Origin: Acinetobacter sp.
Lineage (GTDB): Bacteria; Pseudomonadota; Gammaproteobacteria; Pseudomonadales; Moraxellaceae
Length of the DNA stretch: 9,420 nucleotides
Direction: 5' to 3'
NCBI GenBank assembly: GCA_008017255.1
Contig: SSHD01000021.1
Location: 1-9,420, forward strand
The position numbers and the translations under genes are program-made. Below are positions 1 through 6,231 of the stretch, piece after piece; the first letter of the stretch is position 1; each line of letters opens with the position of its first letter. The notes below the pieces were generated by a model. The model worked only from the letters and a program-made list of their open reading frames with translations. It ran no database searches and was not told the origin of the DNA.

Positions 1-2
1 AG

Positions 3-410
3 TTTCAAGATCGTCAAACCTCAAAGATTTATCAAGCCTTAGTTGCAGGACATTTAATAGGTCAGGGCACAGTCGATATTCCTGTTATTTATGACCCAAC
101 ACGTCCACCTTTACATATTGTTGATGCCACCTATCACAAACCTGCCTTAACCGAATGGCAAGCGCTCGAACAGTTTGAAATACAAGGTCAAGCCGTCACA
201 CGAGTTAAACTTATACCAATTACAGGACGTTCGCATCAACTACGGGTACACATGAAATATTTAGGGCATCCGATTCTTGGCGACACCTTATACGCCACAG
301 CAGAGCAGCAAAGCCTGTACGAGCGCTTGTGCTTACACGCTACGCAATTGAGCTTTGCGCATCCGAAAACTGGGGTGCAACTCAATTTTGACTGTCCAGT
401 TCCGTTTTAA
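3..410 (+). CDS. rluA: RluA-type pseudouridine synthase, C-terminal part (5' end outside window)
   Basis: This is the last 135 codons of a gene that begins before the window and stops with TAA at 408-410. The protein belongs to the RluA family, which isomerises uridine to pseudouridine; E. coli RluA acts on 23S rRNA U746 and tRNA U32. The visible part carries the family C-terminal core TGRSHQLRVHM (about 211-265), followed by LGHPILGD and YA, and a later LCLHA segment. The earlier segment PVIYDPTRPPLHIV resembles the LPLICDWPNRP stretch of E. coli RluA, which favours RluA over RluC or RluD. The catalytic Asp motif (HRLD) lies upstream and cannot be checked. The neighbour rapA supports the call, because rluA and rapA are also adjacent in E. 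coli, although there rluA follows rapA. Family membership is very secure; the exact paralogue is likely. Confidence 0.85.
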   Translation, partial: FQDRQTSKIYQALVAGHLIGQGTVDIPVIYDPTRPPLHIVDATYHKPALTEWQALEQFEIQGQAVTRVKLIPITGRSHQLRVHMKYLGHPILGDTLYATAEQQSLYERLCLHATQLSFAHPKTGVQLNFDCPVPF

Positions 411-598
411 GCGCAAACTTTTTTATGAAATACGATGCGAAGCACGCTATTTAGTTGTGCTTTATGTCAAAATATATGCGCTTATGTAATGTTCGTTTAT
501 TTGCATAATGCTAGATTTAAAACTACATAAAATGTCTTAAATTTCGATGAATTTATGACCTAAAATGTGTGGGCTAACTTGAGAAAAGGTGGAAAAAA
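411..598 (+). promoter_or_regulatory. rluA-rapA intergenic region with candidate rapA promoter
   Basis: This 188-base AT-rich gap contains a good -10 match, TAAAAT at 561-566. Its only -35 candidate is weak (TTAAAT at 537-542, spacing 18). A start near 573 would leave a leader of about 26 bases. A 6-bp hairpin, AAGCAC at 440-445 with GTGCTT at 457-462, follows rluA. It has an 11-base loop and only a short T run, so it is at best a weak terminator. The promoter call is inference. Confidence 0.3.
587..592 (+). promoter_or_regulatory. Ribosome binding site supporting the TTG start of rapA
   Basis: AGGTGG lies six bases before TTG at 599. This near-consensus Shine-Dalgarno at ideal spacing, together with alignment of the N-terminus to E. 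coli RapA, decides in favour of the non-ATG start. Confidence 0.75.
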
Positions 599-3427
599 TT
601 GCAGCCATTTGCTATTGGTCAACGTTGGTTATCAGATACAGAAACTGAACTCGGGTTAGGGGTTTTGATCGATGTTGATGAACGTTCTATCAGCATTTTA
701 TTCCCGAAAAGCGATGAAACTCGTGTGTATGCACGTAACAATGCACCTTTATCTCGCATCATTTTTAGTGTCAATGATGAAGTCCAAGACCAAGAAGGTC
801 TAAAGTGGCTGATTGAAGCCGTGGAAGATCGGCATGGTGTGCTACGTTACGATGTATTGCGTACGCTGGCCAATGGTGAACAAGAACGTAAATCTCTCAA
901 TGAAACCCGCATTGGTGCGCAAATCCAACTGTCTAAGCCTTTAGAGCGACTGCTTGCCAGCCAAGTCGATTATAAAGAATGGTACGACCTGCGCATTGAA
1001 GCTATGTTGTTGCAATCACACATGCACAGCAGTCCTTTGCGTGGCATGTTGGGCGCACGGGTGGGTTTAATTCCGCATCAGTTTTATATTGCGCACGAAG
1101 TTGGTAAACGCTTTGCGCCACGTGTATTGCTGGCCGATGAAGTTGGTTTGGGTAAAACCATTGAAGCGGGCTTAATTTTGCATCAACAACTCAAAACTGG
1201 GCGTTCAGAACGCATCCTCATTTTAGTGCCAGATTCACTGCAATATCAGTGGATGATTGAAATGCGCCGTCGTTTTAATCTGCAATTTTCCCTATTTGAT
1301 TTAACTCGCACCGCTTCGATTAAGGAACATGACCCCGACCTCAATCCATTCCTCACCGAGCAATGTATTATTGCCAGTGTCGATTTAATGGTCGACCATG
1401 AGGATTTACGTGAGCAAGCTTTAGAGGCAGGTTTTGATTTATTGGTGGTCGATGAAGCGCATCATTTAATGTGGTGCGAAGAAGACGGCGGTAATGATCG
1501 TTACGATTTAATTGAAGAGCTTGCACAGCAAACGGCAGGTGTTTTATTACTCACCGCAACGCCTGAGCAGTTAGGTGTAGAAAGTCATTTTGCGCGCTTG
1601 CGTTTGCTCGACCCGCAGCGCTTTAGTAACCTCGAACGCTTCCTTGACGAAGAGCAACAATATCAACAGACTGCCAAAACTGCTGAAGTGTTGATGTCAG
1701 ATAGTGCACTAAGTGAAGACGACTTAGCTGCTATTGAGCAGTTGTTGGGGCATCGTATTGACGATCACCCAGAACAGCGGATGCGTGCCATCCATGAATT
1801 ATTAGACCGTCATGGTACAGGGCGTATTTTATTCCGTAACACCCGTGAAGCGATTCAAGGTTTCCCAGGTCGTGATTGCCAACCTGCGCCATTAGCAGCA
1901 CCAGAAGATTGGTCTTTCGATGGCAAAATGCGTGAGCAAATGTGGCCTGAAGAAGGTCAGCTAGACGGTGCATGGATGGAAAATGATCCACGTGTGCCTT
2001 GGTTGATGGAAATTTTGCGTAAAGAGTTAAAACACAAAAAAGTTTTGCTCATTGCACGCAGTGGACCAGTGGTTGAATCGCTCGAAAATGTATTGCGTTT
2101 ACATGCTGGTATTCGTACCGCCATGTTCCATGAAGGCATGAGCTTACTTGAACGTGACCAAGCAGCGGCTTATTTTGCGGAAGAAAGTTACGGGGCACAA
2201 ATTTTACTCTGTTCAGAAATTGGTTCAGAGGGGCGTAATTTCCAATTTGCCAGTGACCTCATTTTATTCGACTTACCTGCCAACCCAGACGTACTCGAAC
2301 AACGGATTGGACGCTTAGACCGTATTGGTCAGGAAAATCGTATTCAAATTCATGTGCCGTATTTAATCGGTACAGCACAAGAGCGTATGTTCCGTTGGTA
2401 TAATGAAGCACTGAATATTTTTAGTAATATTTCGCCAACGGCCCAAACGCTGCAAGAAAATTTTATTGTTGAATTGAAAGATTGTTTATTGGCAGATCAA
2501 GGTCAAACCTTTGAAGATTTACTTGAAGAAGTGAATGTGCAACGTCAGGCCCTAGAAGCCGAGTTACAAGCAGGGCGTGACCGCTTGTTGGAATACAACT
2601 CATGTCGTCCAGTTGTGGCACAAGGCATTGTGCAAGCCTTGGAAGATTATGATGACAACACCACGTTGCCGATGTTCGTGAAGCGCTTTATGGCATCCAC
2701 CAATATCGATTTTGATGAGCAAAGCAACGGTACAGTCATCATCAAACCGACCGATCAAATGCAAGTGCAGGGTTTGACTCTAGATGAAGAGGGCATGACG
2801 GCCACCTTCTATCGAGATCAGGCGCAAATTCGTGAAGATGCGCAATATTTGACGCTGGAACATCCATTTATTGAAAGTATGATGGAGCTGATTCGCACCC
2901 AATCTTTTGGCAGTACCAATGTTGCAATATTAAAATCCAATGCTTTACCGCAAGGTTCGGTATTATTGGAAGTGTGGTTTAAGGTCGATGTAGTCGCACC
3001 AAAAGCCTTGAACTTACCATCAAGTTTGCCACAGCAGTTAATTCGCGTATTGCTCAGTGAAAACGGTCAAGACTTATCCGCCAAGATTGACCCAAGTATT
3101 TTACGCCCGTATTTGCAGCACCTAGATGGCAACAGTTGCCGTCAAGTGGTAAAAGCACGCCGTGAAGTGATTGAAACTCGCTATGCGCAAGCCTTAGAAA
3201 TTGCCAAAACTGGCTTGCCAGAGCTAATGCAGCAAGCCAAAGAACATTATGGCAATAAGTGGCAATATGAAATTGATCGTTTAAGCTACCTGAAACAATT
3301 CAACCCAAGTATCCGCCAAGATGAAATTGAACGCTTACAGAAGTTGCAAAGCGAAGGTTTGGGCTTGTTGGATGGTTTGGCGGTTACCCCAGAAGCCATT
3401 CAAGTATTGGTGGTGGTAAAACCTTAA
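599..3427 (+). CDS. rapA: RNA polymerase-associated ATPase RapA (HepA)
   Basis: RapA is a SWI2/SNF2 ATPase that binds RNA polymerase and helps release and recycle it after transcription. The 942-residue product is close to the 968 of E. coli RapA and resembles it along its length. The N-terminus (FAIGQRWLSDTETELGLG) matches the Tudor-like, polymerase-binding region. The helicase core follows: Walker A motif DEVGLGKT at about 180-187, DEAH box at 285-288 and LLTATP at about 317-322. The second RecA lobe has GSEGRNFQFAS and an arginine-finger region EQRIGRLDRIGQ near 566-577. The remaining C-terminal third is the RapA-specific region. The start is TTG, supported by AGGTGG six bases upstream and by E. 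coli RapA beginning at the equivalent position (MPFTLGQRW). A strong bidirectional terminator follows the stop. No damage to key motifs is visible. It appears to be a single-gene transcription unit downstream of rluA. Confidence 0.97.
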   Translation: MQPFAIGQRWLSDTETELGLGVLIDVDERSISILFPKSDETRVYARNNAPLSRIIFSVNDEVQDQEGLKWLIEAVEDRHGVLRYDVLRTLANGEQERKSLNETRIGAQIQLSKPLERLLASQVDYKEWYDLRIEAMLLQSHMHSSPLRGMLGARVGLIPHQFYIAHEVGKRFAPRVLLADEVGLGKTIEAGLILHQQLKTGRSERILILVPDSLQYQWMIEMRRRFNLQFSLFDLTRTASIKEHDPDLNPFLTEQCIIASVDLMVDHEDLREQALEAGFDLLVVDEAHHLMWCEEDGGNDRYDLIEELAQQTAGVLLLTATPEQLGVESHFARLRLLDPQRFSNLERFLDEEQQYQQTAKTAEVLMSDSALSEDDLAAIEQLLGHRIDDHPEQRMRAIHELLDRHGTGRILFRNTREAIQGFPGRDCQPAPLAAPEDWSFDGKMREQMWPEEGQLDGAWMENDPRVPWLMEILRKELKHKKVLLIARSGPVVESLENVLRLHAGIRTAMFHEGMSLLERDQAAAYFAEESYGAQILLCSEIGSEGRNFQFASDLILFDLPANPDVLEQRIGRLDRIGQENRIQIHVPYLIGTAQERMFRWYNEALNIFSNISPTAQTLQENFIVELKDCLLADQGQTFEDLLEEVNVQRQALEAELQAGRDRLLEYNSCRPVVAQGIVQALEDYDDNTTLPMFVKRFMASTNIDFDEQSNGTVIIKPTDQMQVQGLTLDEEGMTATFYRDQAQIREDAQYLTLEHPFIESMMELIRTQSFGSTNVAILKSNALPQGSVLLEVWFKVDVVAPKALNLPSSLPQQLIRVLLSENGQDLSAKIDPSILRPYLQHLDGNSCRQVVKARREVIETRYAQALEIAKTGLPELMQQAKEHYGNKWQYEIDRLSYLKQFNPSIRQDEIERLQKLQSEGLGLLDGLAVTPEAIQVLVVVKP

Positions 3428-3452
3428 AGTAAGTCATTCGCCATTTTAAAAC

Positions 3453-3487
3453 AAAAAAACAGAGCAAGTCGCTTGCTCTGTTTTTTT
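3453..3487. terminator. Bidirectional rho-independent terminator between rapA and dps
   Basis: CAGAGCAAG (3460-3468) pairs perfectly with CTTGCTCTG (3472-3480) around a 3-base TCG loop. The stem is flanked by seven A (3453-3459) and seven T (3481-3487). It therefore reads as a hairpin plus U-tract on both strands and fits two convergent genes, rapA (+) and dps (-). Confidence 0.93.
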
Positions 3488-3500
3488 ATTGCTGGGAATA

Positions 3501-3992
3501 TTATTTTTGATCAATATTGGCTTCTAAAAACCATAAATATTGATCAAGGTCTTCCAAGGCAGCATGAATAATATCTTCAGAAATCGGATCTTCAACTTTA
3601 CTAATGGTGTCACGTAAGTGATTTGCCACAATAGCATAGCGGTCGGCGAGTTCCTGTAAATGGTCTTGTACAGCATGAATTTCTATAGGGTAGGGTTGTA
3701 AATGTGTCGCCGATGAAACGGTTTGAGTTGTTCCTAACGCTGTCCCCCCAATTTGTACCGCACGTTCAGCGACGTTGTCTAAATGGGTGATGATTGAGCT
3801 GCGGAACATATCTAACATTTCATGAACCGCAATAAAGTTACTTCCTCGCATATTCCAGTGAGCCTGCTTTGTCAGTAAAGATAGGTCAATCAGATTTGCA
3901 AGGATTTGATTCAGTATTTTAATGGTTGCTTCTTTAATCGTGTCATCTAAATTATTACGTGTATATACTTTTAAAGCTGCTGAAGAATTCAT
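3501..3992 (-). CDS. dps: Dps ferritin-like DNA-protection / iron-storage protein
   Basis: Dps forms a 12-subunit shell that oxidises Fe(II) with peroxide, stores iron and in many species coats DNA in starved cells. With the start at ATG 3990-3992 the product has 163 residues (E. coli Dps has 167). The ferroxidase signature is complete: H45 in [10 protein letters not shown]57 in AVHEMLD, D61, D72 and E76, equivalent to E. coli H51, H63, D67, D78 and E82. [16 protein letters not shown] follows as in E. coli. The longest frame extends five codons to a TTG at 4007, but GAGG at 3998-4001 is correctly placed only for the ATG. The N-terminal tail before YTRN is short (nine residues, one lysine), unlike the lysine-rich tail of E. 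coli Dps, so DNA binding may be weaker (inference). It is transcribed alone from its own promoter. Confidence 0.95.
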   Translation of the reverse strand: MNSSAALKVYTRNNLDDTIKEATIKILNQILANLIDLSLLTKQAHWNMRGSNFIAVHEMLDMFRSSIITHLDNVAERAVQIGGTALGTTQTVSSATHLQPYPIEIHAVQDHLQELADRYAIVANHLRDTISKVEDPISEDIIHAALEDLDQYLWFLEANIDQK

Positions 3993-3997
3993 AAAAA

Positions 3998-4001
3998 CCT
4001 C
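3998..4001 (-). promoter_or_regulatory. dps ribosome binding site deciding the start
   Basis: On the minus strand GAGG lies five bases upstream of the ATG at 3992. It lies downstream of the TTG at 4007, so the longer frame is unlikely to be the real start. Confidence 0.6.
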
Positions 4002-4009
4002 ATTCAATT

Positions 4010-4015
4010 ATTATA
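4010..4015 (-). promoter_or_regulatory. Candidate -10 element of the dps promoter
   Basis: A perfect TATAAT occurs on the minus strand, placing transcription start near 4003 with a leader of about 10 bases. The -35 region at 16-18 spacing (about 4032-4039) does not resemble TTGACA. This would suit an activated or stationary-phase promoter, which is usual for dps, but no specific regulator site is recognised. Confidence 0.45.
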
Positions 4016-4255
4016 TGTAAGCATAAGATGAATTAAGTGGATAATGTATGACAAATTTCAGCTTAACTGAGGTCACGACTCCGAAGTGTTTTAATTGTTA
4101 AACCTTTTGTAAAATATGGTGACTTTTAATCATTTTTCTAGTGTAATTACATGGTGTTAGCGTGTGGTTGGTCGCTTTTTAGTTTTCAGTGCTCAACCCA
4201 TAAGAAAATCAAAACAACTCCCTAAAATGTTCATACTAAAACGAGTATAAATACA
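4016..4255 (+). promoter_or_regulatory. Divergent intergenic region upstream of the DUF389 gene, with candidate promoter
   Basis: This AT-rich gap between dps and the DUF389 gene has no credible coding frame. The best + strand promoter candidate is GTGACT (4119-4124), then 17 bases, then TGTAAT (4142-4147). It would give a leader of about 105 bases. A second -10-like TAAAAT at 4223-4228 lacks a -35. No strong Shine-Dalgarno precedes ATG 4256; the nearest purine group is CGAG around 4242-4245. All of this is inference from pattern matching. Confidence 0.3.
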
Positions 4256-5389
4256 ATGGAAAACGAAAAAGATAAACCGACAATTGTGATTAGTGATCAT
4301 CCTGAACAAGCGCATATAGAATTACTAAAAGAAAAGCTCAGGTATAAACAAGCGTTAAGAGAAAATGCTCGGAAAATTGACCATAAACATGTTCGCTTAA
4401 ATATTCAGGCAGATGCTTTACCTACAAAAACCTATTTTATTATGAATTCCTTAGCCGCAGTCATTGCTGGTTATGGCTTGTTGGCCGATTCAGTCGCTGT
4501 GGTGATTGGAGCAATGCTAGTGGCGATGATGATAGGACCAATTTCAGGCATTGCACTGGCATTTATTGATAACCGTTGGATTTTAATGCTCACCGCTCTC
4601 AAAACCTTGGTTTTAGGTGTGTTGATGATTTTCAGTATTGGGTTTGTATTGGGATTGATTAATTTAAATATGCCGTTAACCAGTGAAATTTTATCACGAA
4701 CTCAACCGACGGTTATTGATCTGATGATTGCATTGGCTGGTGGGGCGGCGGGAGCATTTGCATCTATTTCACCCCGATTATCGGTGGCTGTGGTGGGGGT
4801 TGCTGTGGCAACAGCATTGGTGCCTCCATTGGTTGCAAGTGGTATTTTATTGGCACATGCAGAATTTCACCATTCGGCAAATGCATTTTTATTGGCTTTA
4901 ACCAATATGGTTGCTATTCAAGTTAGCTCGTCCTTGGTGCTCTGGGTCGCGGGATTTCGACGCGGTTCAAATGAACAGGTCCAAAGCAATATTTTAGAAT
5001 TTATTAAAAGAAATGCGATTACTTTAATTTTTCTTCTCATACTCGCTGTTTATCTTTCTACAAATTTTTTACATATGCTGCAAAAGCAGATGTATGAAAC
5101 CAAAGCTAAAACTGAAATAGAACAATTGCTCAATCGAAAGAACAATATTATTGACGCCATTCAATTTGACCAACAAAAAGAATACACCTTAATTCGAGTG
5201 GTCGTGCGAGGCGATACAGTGCCAACACTCAATCAACTCAAGAAACTTAATGACTTAATGCCAAAAGATAATCGAGATCATCCAACGATGGTACAAGTTC
5301 GATTTATTCCTGTACAAATTATTGAGGGAAACTACCAGTTCAATACCGACATTTCAAGTGATGAGGCAAATCGGCTTGTCGTACAGTGA
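4256..5389 (+). CDS. DUF389 (TIGR00341-type) integral membrane protein
   Basis: This 377-residue inner-membrane protein has no established function. After a charged cytoplasmic-type N-terminus (about 1-58) come roughly seven hydrophobic stretches near 60-78, 80-103, 108-136, 153-170, 174-200, 207-233 and 254-272, then a soluble C-terminal domain of about 100 residues. The family hallmark is the glycine-rich segment LLADSVAVVIGAMLVAMM followed by IGPISGIA (about 75-100). A second motif is GGAAGAFASISPRLSVAVVG at about 162-181, followed by VAVATALVPPLVASG. The start is the only sensible ATG but has a weak ribosome binding site. It stands between divergent dps and the convergent repressor gene, four bases from the latter's stop, so it looks monocistronic. 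Family membership is secure from these motifs. A transport or channel role has been suggested for such architecture, but nothing here proves it. Confidence 0.88.
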   Translation: MENEKDKPTIVISDHPEQAHIELLKEKLRYKQALRENARKIDHKHVRLNIQADALPTKTYFIMNSLAAVIAGYGLLADSVAVVIGAMLVAMMIGPISGIALAFIDNRWILMLTALKTLVLGVLMIFSIGFVLGLINLNMPLTSEILSRTQPTVIDLMIALAGGAAGAFASISPRLSVAVVGVAVATALVPPLVASGILLAHAEFHHSANAFLLALTNMVAIQVSSSLVLWVAGFRRGSNEQVQSNILEFIKRNAITLIFLLILAVYLSTNFLHMLQKQMYETKAKTEIEQLLNRKNNIIDAIQFDQQKEYTLIRVVVRGDTVPTLNQLKKLNDLMPKDNRDHPTMVQVRFIPVQIIEGNYQFNTDISSDEANRLVVQ

Positions 5390-5393
5390 TCTA

Positions 5394-6095
5394 TCAATAT
5401 GATCGAGGACTTGATTTGTTTAAATTGCGTGCACCTTCTAAAATCATACGAATCATTATGATGGTTTGGTCAGCGACTTGCGTACGTTGTTCAGGACTAA
5501 CATCAATCACCTTTGCTCCCATATTAAACACCAACTGAGTAATGGCTTTTGCGGCAATATCGGCATGGCTGATTTTACGATCATTCACTTGTTCTATGCG
5601 AATCAGGTCTTCGTGCAGTTCTTGTTGAAAAAAAATCAACTGCCGTTCAACAGCGGCCTTATACGAGGGTGAACCAGTATATCCTTCACGTAGTAATAAA
5701 CTTAAATAACCTTCATCGGTGTCTAATTGTTGAATAAAAACTTCCACCGAGCTGCGCACAATACTTTGGGTCTTGGGGGATGCTTGCAGTCGAGCTTGGC
5801 GAATAATCTGCCGCAACACCATGCCTGCGCGTTCAATTAAAGCAATAGCAAGTTCATCTATATCTTTGAAATGTCTATAAAAACTATTTGGGGCAATGCC
5901 TGCTTCACGTGCGATTTCTCGAAGGCTGAGTGAAGCAATACTTTTTTGCGGGCCAATTAAATTTAAGGTGGCGTGAAATAATTCTTCTTTGCTAATGGTG
6001 GCTTTTCTGCCCACCGAACGCGCAGTTGGTGGAATGACCGTGTCGCGTTCATCTAAGTGAACAGGGCTGTGCGCTATGACAGGAGAATGAATCAT
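5394..6095 (-). CDS. desT: TetR-family repressor of fatty-acid desaturation (FabR/DesT type)
   Basis: This is a DNA-binding repressor of 233 residues from ATG 6093-6095. The helix-turn-helix lies at about 56-76, with [21 protein letters not shown] nearly identical to E. coli FabR ([21 protein letters not shown]). DIDEL and the [10 protein letters not shown] segment also match FabR. The C-terminal half, with [17 protein letters not shown] and [15 protein letters not shown], corresponds to the acyl-CoA-sensing domain of this family. About 28 N-terminal residues before VGRKATIS are extra relative to FabR. The frame can be extended to TTG 6104; neither start has a clear Shine-Dalgarno. It is transcribed away from the desC-desB operon, the same partnership as DesT with desCB in Pseudomonas aeruginosa, where DesT responds to the saturated/unsaturated acyl-CoA balance. 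DesT is therefore preferred to FabR. Ligand and targets are inferred. Confidence 0.87.
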   Translation of the reverse strand: [233 protein letters not shown]

Positions 6096-6124
6096 GAGGT
6101 TCAAAATTTAAATAAGCTGTTATG

Positions 6125-6154
6125 AGTATAACGAGAGTTACAGAGCTTGTGTAA
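6125..6154 (-). promoter_or_regulatory. Candidate desT promoter
   Basis: On the minus strand TTACAC (6149-6154) and TATACT (6125-6130) are 18 bases apart, giving a start near 6118 and a leader of about 23 bases to ATG 6095. The -35 overlaps a GTGTA motif (6149-6153) that is also part of the nearby palindrome arms, which would allow autoregulation (inference). Confidence 0.5.
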
Positions 6155-6159
6155 TGTTA

Positions 6160-6195
6160 ATTAAAATACACTTATATATGCAAGTGTATTTTAAT
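6160..6195. promoter_or_regulatory. Perfect 14-bp inverted repeat, probable DesT operator
   Basis: ATTAAAATACACTT (6160-6173) and AAGTGTATTTTAAT (6182-6195) are exact reverse complements around an 8-base spacer. The dyad lies between the divergent desT and desC promoters and ends four bases before the perfect -10 of desC, so a bound dimer or pair of dimers would block desC transcription. The inner TACACTT/AAGTGTA core recalls the TACAC-containing sites bound by FabR-type proteins, but the wide spacer differs from the short FabR palindrome. It is not followed by a T-run in a transcribed region, so it is unlikely to be a terminator. Confidence 0.7.
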
Positions 6196-6204
6196 GTGTA
6201 TAAT
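6177..6204 (+). promoter_or_regulatory. desC-desB promoter
   Basis: A perfect -10, TATAAT, lies at 6199-6204. The best -35 is TATGCA at 6177-6182 with 16-base spacing, a weak match, and it lies inside the inverted repeat. The predicted start near 6211 is downstream of the ATG at 6154 and about 20 bases before ATG 6232. Confidence 0.55.
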
Positions 6205-6231
6205 GATGCAAAATTAAGCCGAGTACAGTGC

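Noticed and set aside
440..462. AAGCAC...GTGCTT hairpin after rluA as a terminator
   Set aside because: The stem is short, the loop is long and the T-run is only three bases; not enough to call a terminator.
1731..2139. Minus-strand open frames (86 and 60 codons) inside rapA
   Set aside because: They lie opposite a well-conserved gene, have no recognisable domain or ribosome site, and are best explained as shadows.
4005..4007. TTG as start of dps
   Set aside because: The only good ribosome site (GAGG 3998-4001) lies downstream of it and serves ATG 3992; the predicted transcript also begins after it.
4159..4176. AGCG...CGCT hairpin followed by a T-run upstream of the DUF389 gene
   Set aside because: The stem is only four base pairs with a 10-base loop; too weak for a terminator or attenuator, and no leader peptide is visible.
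4166..4198. GGTTG...CAACC inverted repeat in the same gap
   Set aside because: Five-base arms with a long loop are expected by chance in a region of this size.
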